Counted from the stretch's first letter, positions 6,781 through 13,567 are shown. The stretch: DNA of 14,415 bases from Chloroflexota bacterium (GCA_013695975.1 JACCZL010000475.1:1-14415); one strand, 5' to 3'. Made by a program: numbers and translations. Notes: generated by a model not told the origin, from the sequence alone.

Positions 6781-8255
6781 TTATACAGGTCGAGGGCGGC
6801 CTTCATCACCCGCTGCGCTGCTGGGGTGGCGAAATCTGACCCCGAGCCGCGATTCTCCAGGATGACGGCGACCGCGATCCTCGGATTGTCGGCCGGCGCG
6901 AAACCGATGAACCAGGAGTGCGGTTCGGAGCCGGCTGGGCCAGTTTCGGCGGTGCCGGTCTTGCCCGCCACCTTGATGTCGGCAATCCTGGCCTTCTGGG
7001 CGTAGGCGGTGTCGGCGCCGAGCACCATCATCTCGGTGAGCGTCTTGGCTGTCTCACCCTTGACCACACGTCCCAGTGAGCCGCCTCCGCTGTTCAGCGT
7101 CGACACCGTACCGTTCGGCGCCCGGGCCTCCGCCGCCAGGTACGGCGCTGGCATCGAGCCACCGTTGGCGACGCTCGCTGCCGAGAGCGCCATCAGGAGC
7201 GGCGTCGCCGCCAGCTCCCCCTGGCCGAAGGCCGTCTGGCCGAGCAGGGACGGATACCATTCGCCGTCGCCCTTCAGGCGACTGACCGTCACCGGCAGCT
7301 CAAACGGGATCTCCTTTCCGAAGGCGAAGCGCGCGCCGTACTCCTCGAGTCGCTCGACGCTCGGGCGAATCCCTTTCTGTTCCCATTCGAAGGGGCGGCG
7401 AAGTTCGTCGCCCAACTGGAGCTGGCCATAGCCTAGCTCCAACCCGGTCAGGGCGAAGGTGCGATTGCACGACCACGCAAAAGCCTCTCGATAGTTGACG
7501 ACCGGCAAATGGCGATGATTGTTGCAGTCGACTTTGAGGCCGCCCAGGTCCATCTGGGTCGTGCAGCGGAAGCGTTGGTCCAGGTTTACCAGCCCGAGGT
7601 CGACAGCGGCGGCGGCGGTGACCAGCTTGAACGTCGAGCCCGGTGGGTAGGCCGATTGGGTGGCACGGTTGAACAGTGGCTGCCCGGCGTCGCGGGCGAG
7701 ATCGCCCCAGGTCTCCTCGAGCCGGTTCGGGTCGAAGGTGGGCTGACTGGTCAACGCCAGGATCGCGCCCGTCTTGGGGTCGATCGCGACGATTGCGCCG
7801 CGGTCGCGGCCCATCGCCTCCAGGGCAGCTTGCTGGATCCGCGCGTCGACGGTCAGCACAATGTCGGAGCCAACGGTGCGACGATGGAGCAACGAGGCCG
7901 AGAGCCGCTCGAGCGGATCGGCCGAGCGCTCACCGCGCAAGTAGTCGTCGTAGACTGCCTCGACGTTGCTATTCCCATAGCGAACGCTGTGGTAGCCGGT
8001 CACGTGGGCCAAGCCTGGCCGGGCGTAGCCGCGGACGATTCCGTCAGGTGTCTCCTGACTCTGCACGAGCACTTCGCCGTTGCGGTCGATGATCCGGCCA
8101 CGGACGACGCGACGGGCCTCCTCGACCAGCCTCGGGTTCGTCGAGCGGGCGACCAGATCGTCGCGACGGAAGAACTGCCAGTACCCCAGCGTGAGCGCAA
8201 CCAGCACGAAGCCGCCCATGATGACCGCGTGAAGACGCCTAATCGTGGACTGCAT
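6765..8255 (-). CDS. pbpA: Class B penicillin-binding protein (PbpA-type transpeptidase)
   Basis: This D,D-transpeptidase cross-links peptidoglycan on the outer face of the membrane. It has 496 residues, close to the length of mycobacterial PbpA. A single N-terminal anchor helix spans about 11-28, followed by the dimerisation-domain motif G-R-I-I-D-R-N-G at 53-60. The transpeptidase domain has the three active-site motifs: S-T-F-K at 207-210 (nucleophile S207), S-C-N at 262-264 and K-T-G-T at 432-435. ATG 8255 is chosen over an upstream in-frame start at 8336. It has GGAGG 7 bases upstream and starts the protein directly before its anchor helix. The start overlaps the end of rodA by 17 bases, which indicates translational coupling and a RodA-PbpA enzyme pair. 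A hairpin sits on its stop codon. The family call is firm; elongation versus division role is inferred from the neighbours. Confidence 0.95.
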   Translation of the reverse strand: MQSTIRRLHAVIMGGFVLVALTLGYWQFFRRDDLVARSTNPRLVEEARRVVRGRIIDRNGEVLVQSQETPDGIVRGYARPGLAHVTGYHSVRYGNSNVEAVYDDYLRGERSADPLERLSASLLHRRTVGSDIVLTVDARIQQAALEAMGRDRGAIVAIDPKTGAILALTSQPTFDPNRLEETWGDLARDAGQPLFNRATQSAYPPGSTFKLVTAAAAVDLGLVNLDQRFRCTTQMDLGGLKVDCNNHRHLPVVNYREAFAWSCNRTFALTGLELGYGQLQLGDELRRPFEWEQKGIRPSVERLEEYGARFAFGKEIPFELPVTVSRLKGDGEWYPSLLGQTAFGQGELAATPLLMALSAASVANGGSMPAPYLAAEARAPNGTVSTLNSGGGSLGRVVKGETAKTLTEMMVLGADTAYAQKARIADIKVAGKTGTAETGPAGSEPHSWFIGFAPADNPRIAVAVILENRGSGSDFATPAAQRVMKAALDLYKPTGR

Positions 8256-9549
8256 AGCGGGGCCTCCGGGCCTCGGCGGAGATCGCCAGAAGCAGTCCGA
8301 GGATAATGAAGTTGGCCAGAATCGAGCTGCCGCCATAACTGAGGAGTGGCAGGGTCACGCCGGTCAAGGGCATCAACTTGAGGGTGCCGCCGAGGATGAC
8401 GAGCGACTGAATCCCGACGACCGACGTCAAGCCAGCCGCGAGGAAGCCGGCAAAGGCGTCGCGACAGTCGACGGCGATCTTGAAGCCACGGTAGACGAGC
8501 AGCATGTACAGTGCGACGACCCCAAGCGAGCCGGCTAGGCCGAGCTCCTCGCCGATCGCGGCGATGATGAAATCCGTGTGGATCGCCGGGACCATATCCG
8601 GATAGCCGAAGGTGAGCCCGGCCCCGAAGAGGCCACCCGCTGCCAGCGCGGTGAGGGCCTGGACGAGCTGGAAGCCGGTCGTGGTGGCGGTCGCCCACGG
8701 GTCGAGCCAGGTATCGACGCGGACTCGCACGTGGGCGAAGAGCTGGTACATCAGGGTGGCGCCGGCGGCGAAGAGGAGGATGCCGACCAGGACGTACAGC
8801 CCCCGACCACTGGCGACGTACAGCATCGCCAGGAAGATGCCATAGAACAGCAGCGCGGCGCCGAGGTCGCGCTGCCACAGCAGGAGCAGGAGCGACAAGA
8901 GCAGCATCAGCAGGAGCGGGGCCAGGTAAGGCAGCGGAGGCAGGCGGATCGGACCGAGCCTCGGCCCGCCGTAGGCCAGCAGCTCGCGGTGCTCGTCCAG
9001 GTACGAGGCGAAGAACACGACCAGCAGCACCTTGAGGATCTCAGACGGCTGGAACAGCACCGGGCCGAAGCCAAGCCAGAGTCGTGCGCCGCTCCCGTTG
9101 GGGTCGACCCCGAAGACGAGCGTCGACATGACCAGCAGCAGGCCAAGGGCGGCCCAGATGTAACGGTAGCGCCGCAGCCAGGCAATGCTGGGCAGCAGCA
9201 CCAGCGTCGCCCCCATCGCGAGGAAGCCAAGGCCGACCCAGAGGCTCTGCCGGATCGCCAGGTCTGGCTCGAGCCGGGTCACCATGAGCTGGCCCAGGGC
9301 GCACAGCGACGCCGCGATCGGCAGCAACAGCTCGTCGCCATACGGATAGCGATGCGTGAGCCAGGCATGCGTCGCCAGCAGGAAGGCGGCGAACGCGAAG
9401 CCCGCCGTAAAGCTGCGCCAGACTAGCTCTTGCCGGTTGGCCAGCGTCAGCAGGGCCAACCCGACCACCAGCAGCGCGGTCGGAAAGAGCAACAGTCCGA
9501 GCTCGGTCCCGCGCCAGCGCCGCGCCAGCGTCTCCGTCAGCATGGCCAC
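8239..9549 (-). CDS. rodA: SEDS-family peptidoglycan glycosyltransferase (RodA/FtsW)
   Basis: This polytopic membrane protein polymerises glycan strands from lipid II together with a class B PBP. It has 436 residues with about 12 hydrophobic helices. SEDS motifs are seen in order: F-Q-P-S-E at 166-170, Q-R-D-L-G at 226-230, a large extracellular loop (about 271-324), H-T-D-F-I at 324-328, G-E-E-L-G at 333-337, and L-P-L-L-S-Y-G-G-S-S at 400-409. D326 of H-T-D-F-I aligns with the Asp considered catalytic in RodA. Extra helices at the N-terminus resemble actinobacterial RodA more than the compact E. coli protein. The start is GTG 9549, with ATG 9543 also possible; neither has a strong ribosome site. 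It begins 22 bases after fhaB and overlaps pbpA. RodA is favoured over FtsW by its pbpA and fha neighbours and the sequence around the SYGGSS motif. Confidence 0.92.
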   Translation of the reverse strand: MAMLTETLARRWRGTELGLLLFPTALLVVGLALLTLANRQELVWRSFTAGFAFAAFLLATHAWLTHRYPYGDELLLPIAASLCALGQLMVTRLEPDLAIRQSLWVGLGFLAMGATLVLLPSIAWLRRYRYIWAALGLLLVMSTLVFGVDPNGSGARLWLGFGPVLFQPSEILKVLLVVFFASYLDEHRELLAYGGPRLGPIRLPPLPYLAPLLLMLLLSLLLLLWQRDLGAALLFYGIFLAMLYVASGRGLYVLVGILLFAAGATLMYQLFAHVRVRVDTWLDPWATATTTGFQLVQALTALAAGGLFGAGLTFGYPDMVPAIHTDFIIAAIGEELGLAGSLGVVALYMLLVYRGFKIAVDCRDAFAGFLAAGLTSVVGIQSLVILGGTLKLMPLTGVTLPLLSYGGSSILANFIILGLLLAISAEARRPRYAVHD

Positions 9550-9571
9550 GCCACGCCCGTCCAGACGCCCA

Positions 9572-10009
9572 TCAGGCCAGGCGCAGCCGGATCGCGCCGA
9601 TCCCGATGACGTCGCCGGAGGCGAGCGCCACTTCCTCGTCGACCGGCTGGTCGTTCACGAAGGTGCCGTTGGTGCTGTCGTGGTCGGTGAGCCACCATCT
9701 CCCCTCACGATAGACGATCACGGCGTGCTCCGACGAGACGTAGCTGTCATCCAGGACGACCGTATTGCGCCCGGATCGGCCCAGCCGAGTGACCTGCTGG
9801 AGAGCCAGGGCTGCGCCACGCTGCAGGCCGGTCGTGCCCGGCTCGACGACGGTCAGCCGGCCGACTGACGGAGTCGGCGCCTGATCTGCGCTCGCCCGCC
9901 CGACGTCGCGCCGGATCGCCGCCACGACCACGAGCAGGAACAGGTAGAGTAGCCCGACCAGCACGACCCGCAACAGGAAGATGATCGTCTCGGCGGTGAG
10001 CTCGTACAT
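9572..10009 (-). CDS. fhaB: Membrane-anchored FHA-domain protein (FhaB-like)
   Basis: This encodes 145 residues. One membrane helix at about 8-31 carries a basic R-R at its end, then a flexible linker (about 35-65) leads to a single forkhead-associated domain. The phosphothreonine-binding core is intact: L-G-R at 76-78, S-S-E-H at 92-95 and D-S-T-N-G-T at 111-116. FHA domains bind phosphothreonine peptides. In Actinobacteria FhaB (FipA) connects Ser/Thr kinases to division and wall synthesis. The start ATG 10009 has an AGGA 5 bases upstream. It follows fhaA after 70 bases and precedes rodA by 22 bases, the same order as in Actinobacteria except that no pstP phosphatase gene separates fhaB from rodA. 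The partner kinase is not in this window. Confidence 0.9.
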   Translation of the reverse strand: MYELTAETIIFLLRVVLVGLLYLFLLVVVAAIRRDVGRASADQAPTPSVGRLTVVEPGTTGLQRGAALALQQVTRLGRSGRNTVVLDDSYVSSEHAVIVYREGRWWLTDHDSTNGTFVNDQPVDEEVALASGDVIGIGAIRLRLA

Positions 10010-10079
10010 CGTCGTCCTCGTCGCATCGTCGTTCCTGATCGCTGGCCGATACCGGCAGCCACGCTGACCAGCCCGGCCG

Positions 10080-10823
10080 TCACGCCTGGCCGAGATGGAG
10101 CACCAGCTTGAAGCCGCCCAGGGACAGCTCGGAGCGATCGTCGAGCCGCTGCTCGGTCACCCGCCGGCCGCTCACCGCCGTCCCGTTGGTACTACCGACG
10201 TCCCGCAAGGCCCAGGCCGTGCCAGCCCGCTCGATCCGAGCATGGTAGCGCGAGACGCGCGAGTCCGCGATCACGATGTCGTTGTCGAGCGCCCGGCCAA
10301 CCGACGTGACCTCCGCGACAAGTGGGAACCGCCGCCCGTCTTCGGCGATCAAGATGGCCCGCGGGCGGGCGGCGATCTCGTCAGCCGGCGGCAGCGGCGC
10401 CGTCCCCTCGATCGCCGCGTGCTCCTCCTTCGTCAGCGGGCGGGCCATGGTCGGGTCGGCCATCCTGGCGTCGACGCGGATGGTGCGTCTGCGAACTCCC
10501 TCGTCGCCCGCCAGCTCGACCCGCCAATCGGCGACCGGCCGCAGCCCGCGGTCGCCCGCGAACTGCTCCAGGTAGCGCTGAATCTTCGTCTGGAGCGACT
10601 GGCGATACTGCTCGAACTGGGCGAAATCCGTCGGATGCAGGGCGATCCGGTAGTCGTTGGGAACCTCCGGCCCATCCGGTCCGATCACCTGCTGCTCTTC
10701 CAATGCACGGGCGGCAGCCTTGGCGATCTGGACAGGCTCCACCCTGGCCCTGAACAGGCGCCGCGAGGTCCCCTCGACGGCGTCCTCGAGCAATCGCTCG
10801 ATCCTGCCCAGCAGATCGGCCAC
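10080..10823 (-). CDS. fhaA: FhaA-like protein: DUF3662 domain plus FHA domain
   Basis: This encodes 247 residues. The N-terminal part (about 1-115) has the FhaA/DUF3662 pattern: an N-terminal helix rich in basic residues, P-V-Q-I-A-K-A-A-A-R-A-L, then V-P-N-D-Y-R-I-A-L. A short linker leads to a C-terminal FHA domain (about 155-245) with V-G-R at 175-177, S-R-Y-H at 191-194 and G-S-T-N-G-T at 210-215. In mycobacteria FhaA binds the phosphorylated pseudokinase domain of MviN and restrains lipid II flipping. That partner is family knowledge and is not shown here. The start is GTG 10823, supported by GGAGG 5 to 6 bases upstream. It is the first gene of the fhaA-fhaB-rodA-pbpA group. It is shorter than mycobacterial FhaA because the linker is short. 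Confidence 0.9.
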   Translation of the reverse strand: MADLLGRIERLLEDAVEGTSRRLFRARVEPVQIAKAAARALEEQQVIGPDGPEVPNDYRIALHPTDFAQFEQYRQSLQTKIQRYLEQFAGDRGLRPVADWRVELAGDEGVRRRTIRVDARMADPTMARPLTKEEHAAIEGTAPLPPADEIAARPRAILIAEDGRRFPLVAEVTSVGRALDNDIVIADSRVSRYHARIERAGTAWALRDVGSTNGTAVSGRRVTEQRLDDRSELSLGGFKLVLHLGQA

Positions 10824-10868
10824 CTACCCCTCCAGCTTCGCGCCGCCCACCCCGCGGCCCCACGCCAC

Positions 10869-10874
10869 ATTATG
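10869..10874 (-). promoter_or_regulatory. Possible -10 element of the fhaA unit
   Basis: On the minus strand CATAAT lies 45 bases before the fhaA GTG, in the 93-base gap after the glycosyltransferase gene. It is the best -10 match in this gap. The -35 position (GACCCA at 17 bases) is poor, so confidence is low. If real, the fha-rodA-pbpA unit has its own start and does not rely on read-through from the glycosyltransferase gene. Confidence 0.3.
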
Positions 10875-10916
10875 CGCGATGCCAGGCGGAGTGGGTCGTC
10901 GGTGCCATGACGCCTA

Positions 10917-12089
10917 TCAGCGTGAGGCGATAATGGGCATCTTGTCTCTGGCCAGCCGCTCGAGCAGCTCGACTGCCTGTTCCAACCCTGGCATCACGGT
11001 AATCTCATCCCGAATCCGCTCGGCGTTCGCTCGATAGGACGGGTCGCGGAGGACCGCCTGCGTCGCCGCTCGGATCGCCTCCGGTGTGCGCTCGTCGGGT
11101 CCGACGACCCGGGCCACACCGAGGTCTGCGCAGCGACGGGCGTTGCGCGGCTGGTCTGCGTTCACCGGAAGCACCACCATCGGCACCCCCAGGTTCAGGC
11201 AGGCCATGATCGTGCCGTAACCGCCATGCGTCAGGACCACGTCGCAACGCGGGAGCAGCGTGGCATGGGAGACGTAGCGTTCGATGCGGACGTTCGCCGG
11301 CTGGGGGCCAAAGTCGGCTGGGTCACGTTGGTTGCCAATCCCAACGACCAGGGTGACCGGCTCGTCGCGCAGCCCATCGATGATCGCCTCGTAGAGCCCC
11401 GGCGTACGGTTCACCTCGGTCGTGCCCAGCGTTGCGTGGACGACAGGCAGCCCAGCCGGCCGGCCGGGCCAGGTTGCCTCCGTCGTGTCGCTGAACCCCT
11501 CGAATGGCCGAGGGCCGATGAAGTGGGTGGTCGGCGGGGCGGGCTCGTCAGGGGCGACCCACGCGGGCGGCATCGCCGCGAGAACGAGGTACCGATACGG
11601 GCTCGTCACGTCCGGATCGGGCGGGAGGCCGACGGCACGCCGTGCTTCGTTGTGCAGTTCAGCATAGGGCAGTTGGGAGCGGAACCAGAGCGCGCCCGCG
11701 ACTGCATGAGGAAGTCCAAGCAGCTCGGCCGCGAGGCACGCCCCGAACTCCTCCGGCGCACGCACGAGAACGTCCGGAGCCCACCGATCCGCGATTTTGA
11801 GTAGGTCGGGCGCGGCCGCCCGGGCGGTGGTGAGGCGAAAGAGTGCAGTCACCCACACGAGACGCCCCGGCCCAGGCGGTGGTGCATCAGGGAACGCCTT
11901 GGTCATCTCGGCGACAAGCCAGTCGATCCCGGCCGGGAAGGTCTCGAAGCCGGACGCCTCGACTTGCCGGCCAAAGGATGGCGAGCAAGCGAAGGCGACC
12001 TCATGGCCCGCGACCGCGAGAGCATGGGCGAACGGCACGAGCGGCCGGAAGCCCCCCGTCGCGGGCTGCGTAGTGAACAGCGCGCGCAT
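10917..12089 (-). CDS. GT1/MGT-type glycosyltransferase with altered N-terminal active-site motif
   Basis: This 390-residue protein has the GT-B glycosyltransferase layout. The acceptor half opens with a Rossmann strand and F-R-P-L-V-P-F-A-H-A-L-A-V-A-G-H-E-V (about 14-31). The donor half carries the GT1 signature at about 287-320: T-H-G-G-Y-G-T...G-V-P-M-V-V-L-P...D-Q-P-R-N-A, which binds the nucleotide sugar. The sugar and acceptor are unknown; relatives glycosylate macrolides, flavonoids, sterols or lipids. Odd: the catalytic His of the usual G-H-x-x-P motif appears as Gly (A-T-G-G-F-R-P, G13). ATG 12089 is chosen because a perfect AGGAGG lies 7 bases upstream; an upstream in-frame start at 12155 adds a low-quality leader. 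It lies 181 bases after xre on the same strand, and the two could be cotranscribed. It ends 93 bases before fhaA. Confidence 0.85.
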   Translation of the reverse strand: MRALFTTQPATGGFRPLVPFAHALAVAGHEVAFACSPSFGRQVEASGFETFPAGIDWLVAEMTKAFPDAPPPGPGRLVWVTALFRLTTARAAAPDLLKIADRWAPDVLVRAPEEFGACLAAELLGLPHAVAGALWFRSQLPYAELHNEARRAVGLPPDPDVTSPYRYLVLAAMPPAWVAPDEPAPPTTHFIGPRPFEGFSDTTEATWPGRPAGLPVVHATLGTTEVNRTPGLYEAIIDGLRDEPVTLVVGIGNQRDPADFGPQPANVRIERYVSHATLLPRCDVVLTHGGYGTIMACLNLGVPMVVLPVNADQPRNARRCADLGVARVVGPDERTPEAIRAATQAVLRDPSYRANAERIRDEITVMPGLEQAVELLERLARDKMPIIASR

Positions 12090-12270
12090 GCTGCGTCCTC
12101 CTGTTGGACCGCCGGATGCCCCCCGCGCCACGGTACCACGCGGACACCAGCGCATTGAGGCCGATCAGATGCGAGGGCGGCGTGATGCGCGGTTGACCAG
12201 GCTGGCGTTCATCGGCCTGGCTGAGAAACCCTACTCTGGACATCTCAAGCGGCCCGAGGCACGGGAAGCA
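12090..12270 (-). other. Spacer between xre and the glycosyltransferase gene
   Basis: These 181 bases hold the glycosyltransferase ribosome site (AGGAGG at 12097-12102). A weak inverted pair CCAGGC/GCCTGG lies around 12193-12216. No convincing promoter hexamers, terminator or small gene was seen. Confidence 0.4.
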
Positions 12271-12651
12271 TTAGGAGGCCGCCCCCCAGCGCCGGGCGGC
12301 GATGTCGATGAGCTGGCGAAATTGGGTCCGCTCGTCCTCGGTCAGGGCGGCGTTCGCGAGCACCTGGGCAACCAGCCCCAGGCTCGGCTCCCAGCCGCCC
12401 AGCTCGACGACCGATTGCGGACAGAGCCCGCTGGCCACCAGGAGCGCATCAGTATCCGCGAGGTCGAGCTCTAGGACTTCGGCCAGCGCCACGACGATTC
12501 GCCGACGCGGCAGGCTCGTCGAGTCGTCCGGCGCGTTTTCCAGCCGATTGACGTAGGCCGGATCGATGTCGGCGCGACGGGCGAGTTGATTCTGGGATAA
12601 GCCCACCCGCCGCCGAAAGGCCCGGAGGAGGGCGCCGAACGAAGCAGCCAT
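12271..12651 (-). CDS. XRE-family helix-turn-helix regulator
   Basis: This 126-residue protein has an N-terminal Cro/CI-type HTH. L-R-A-F-R-R-R-V-G-L-S-Q-N-Q-L-A-R-R-A at about 9-27 forms helices 1 and 2, and I-D-P-A-Y-V-N-R-L-E-N at 29-39 is the recognition helix. After about residue 50 come V-A-L-A-E-V-L-E-L-D-L...A-L-L-V-A-S-G-L-C-P, typical of XRE proteins, and then a helical C-terminal domain (about 84-120) that may dimerise. No ligand domain is recognised. ATG 12651 puts the HTH at the usual distance. An in-frame TTG at 12723 would add 24 residues encoded by the operator region and is unlikely. It is divergent from acpS across 184 bases that contain two matching dyad sites, one over its own -35. 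Autoregulation and control of acpS are therefore inferred. Confidence 0.85.
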   Translation of the reverse strand: MAASFGALLRAFRRRVGLSQNQLARRADIDPAYVNRLENAPDDSTSLPRRRIVVALAEVLELDLADTDALLVASGLCPQSVVELGGWEPSLGLVAQVLANAALTEDERTQFRQLIDIAARRWGAAS

Positions 12652-12660
12652 GACGCGACA

Positions 12661-12690
12661 AGTATGGACACTCCATTGACGCCGCGTCAA
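12661..12690 (-). promoter_or_regulatory. Promoter of xre
   Basis: On the minus strand TTGACG (12685-12690) and CATACT (12661-12666) are separated by 18 bases. The predicted start of transcription is about 12654, only some 3 bases before the ATG at 12651, so the transcript would be leaderless or nearly so. No Shine-Dalgarno is present. The -35 is fully inside the 17-base dyad at 12675-12691, as expected for repression. Confidence 0.55.
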
Positions 12691-12691
12691 T
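12675..12691. promoter_or_regulatory. Dyad operator 1 (perfect 17-base palindrome) over the xre -35
   Basis: ATTGACGCCGCGTCAAT is perfectly symmetric around 12683. Its size and position over the -35 suggest an XRE autorepressor site. It shares ATTGAC, five variable bases, then GTCA with site 2 at 12736-12752. Confidence 0.6.
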
Positions 12692-12704
12692 ACTCTCAGG
12701 TCGC

Positions 12705-12729
12705 CTGTGGATAACTGTGCCAAACTGTG
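12705..12729 (+). repeat. Three CTGTG motifs at exact 10-base period
   Basis: CTGTG begins at 12705, 12715 and 12725, so the motifs face the same side of the helix. The first overlaps the DnaA-box consensus. The array sits between the two dyad sites, 14 bases after the first and 6 before the second. Confidence 0.5.
12706..12714 (-). promoter_or_regulatory. Perfect DnaA-box consensus
   Basis: The minus strand reads TTATCCACA, an exact match to the high-affinity DnaA box. It lies in the xre-acpS control region. No dnaA, dnaN or cluster of boxes is nearby, so a regulatory box is more likely than an origin. One match in about 14 kb of GC-rich DNA could also arise by chance. Confidence 0.45.
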
Positions 12730-12735
12730 GGGCGT

Positions 12736-12752
12736 ATTGACTGCCAGTCACA
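12736..12752. promoter_or_regulatory. Dyad operator 2 upstream of acpS
   Basis: ATTGACTGCCAGTCACA contains a perfect 13-base palindrome, TGACTGCCAGTCA (12738-12750), centred on 12744. Compared with site 1 it keeps ATTGAC-N5-GTCA. Its centre lies about 42 bases before the predicted acpS transcription start, where class II activators bind. It is 61 bases from site 1, about six helical turns. Confidence 0.55.
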
Positions 12753-12770
12753 ACAAACCCCCGCGACCGC

Positions 12771-12779
12771 TGGTATAAC
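12771..12779 (+). promoter_or_regulatory. Extended -10 promoter of acpS
   Basis: TGGTATAAC is an extended -10: TG, one base, then TATAAC at 12774-12779. No clear -35 is present (CAACAA at 17 bases). Transcription would start near 12786, giving a leader of about 50 bases. The decamer CGCTGGTATA is the same as at the alr promoter. Confidence 0.55.
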
Positions 12780-12835
12780 TCGGTGGTGGGCCCTCGCTCC
12801 CGATCAGGAGCGGCTCGGCCCGAGGCGGTAAACAG

Positions 12836-13219
12836 GTGCTTCAGACTGGCGTCGACATCGTCGAGATTCCGCGCGTGCAACGTCTGGCGCGTCGCTACGG
12901 CGAGCGCTTCCGGGCCCGTGTCTACACCACCCGAGAGTGGATTGACTGCGATGGTCGCGCCCCCTCGCTGGCGGCGCGCTTCGCGGCCAAGGAAGCGACG
13001 ATCAAGGCCCTGGGATCACGCAGACCCGCCCTTCACGAGATCGAGGTCGTCGGTGGACTAGGCGAGCGTCCGAGGATTCGGCTGTCTGGACGGGCAGCCG
13101 AGCTAGCGCGTGAGCAAGGCGTACGGGAGCTGGCCCTCAGCCTATCCCACGCTCAGGAGCACGCCGTCGCCATGGTCGTGCTGCTGCGGGAGGGCGAGGC
13201 TTCGCCCCCGTGGGAGTAG
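12836..13219 (+). CDS. acpS: Holo-[acyl-carrier-protein] synthase
   Basis: AcpS transfers the 4'-phosphopantetheine arm of CoA to the serine of apo-ACP in the cytosol and so switches on fatty-acid (and possibly polyketide) synthesis. It has 127 residues, as usual for the trimeric AcpS type. Both magnesium-binding motifs are present: G-V-D-I-V-E-I at 5-11 with D7, and R-F-A-A-K-E-A at 48-54 with E53. The C-terminal L-S-L-S-H-A-Q-E-H-A-V-A motif (about 101-112) is also typical. The start is GTG 12836; GAGG lies 10 bases upstream, a rather long spacing. The gene is divergent from the XRE regulator and convergent with a small membrane-protein gene 29 bases downstream. The extended -10 promoter and dyad site 2 upstream suggest regulated expression. 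Confidence 0.95.
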   Translation: MLQTGVDIVEIPRVQRLARRYGERFRARVYTTREWIDCDGRAPSLAARFAAKEATIKALGSRRPALHEIEVVGGLGERPRIRLSGRAAELAREQGVRELALSLSHAQEHAVAMVVLLREGEASPPWE

Positions 13220-13248
13220 GACGGTGGGCGCCTCTGCGCAGGCAGGCG

Positions 13249-13533
13249 TTACCGGCCGGCCAGACGGACCAGCGCGAGCATGCTCCAGGCCCCGACCGAG
13301 GCGACCACCAGGTGGACCTCCCCCAGCGTCCAGGGCGGGCTCCCAGTCGGCATCAGGCCGATCGCGTGCGGCAGGGACGCCGCGACCGCCGCGAGCGGGA
13401 GGTAGATGCCAAGGCTGCTCGGCCGTCGGCCGGCCAGCAGGTAGAACAGCGCGCCGTTGACGACGCCGACGAGCGGAGTGATGATCACCCAAACCGGTAC
13501 GATCGCGAGCGCTCCATCAAAGAGTGGGGGCAC
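13249..13533 (-). CDS. Small three-helix membrane protein, unknown function
   Basis: This encodes 94 residues from GTG 13533. Three hydrophobic segments are seen at about 8-34, 41-61 and 70-91. They are joined by a short basic loop (A-G-R-R-P-S) and an outer Pro/Gly loop (M-P-T-G-S-P-P-W-T). No family was recognised. The frame stays open upstream to 13791, but that part is Arg- and Ser-rich and antisense to recJ. A strong promoter lies at 13568-13596, downstream of most of that extension, which supports the shorter form. The ribosome site before GTG is weak, so the start is uncertain. It is divergent from recJ and ends 29 bases from the acpS stop. Confidence 0.6.
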   Translation of the reverse strand: MPPLFDGALAIVPVWVIITPLVGVVNGALFYLLAGRRPSSLGIYLPLAAVAASLPHAIGLMPTGSPPWTLGEVHLVVASVGAWSMLALVRLAGR

Positions 13534-13567
13534 CGACCAGGTCCGCGAACGAGATGGGAGCAGCGCC

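Noticed and set aside
8578..9426. A 282-codon open frame on the plus strand, rich in Gln, Glu and Arg.
   Set aside because: It is exactly antisense to rodA. Its composition is what the complement of Leu-rich membrane helices gives, and it shows no family motif.
10095..10910. A 271-codon plus-strand frame across fhaA.
   Set aside because: It is antisense to a clear FHA protein, is rich in Pro, Arg and Gly, and has no recognisable domain.
12090..12155. A longer glycosyltransferase starting at 12155.
   Set aside because: ATG 12089 has a perfect AGGAGG at the right distance and begins directly at the first strand of the fold.
12652..12723. A longer xre starting at TTG 12723.
   Set aside because: The extra 24 residues would be encoded by the operator and DnaA-box region, upstream of the xre promoter.
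12652..12835. A replication origin, suggested by the DnaA box.
   Set aside because: Only one perfect box is present, with no AT-rich unwinding stretch and no dnaA, dnaN or gyrase genes nearby.
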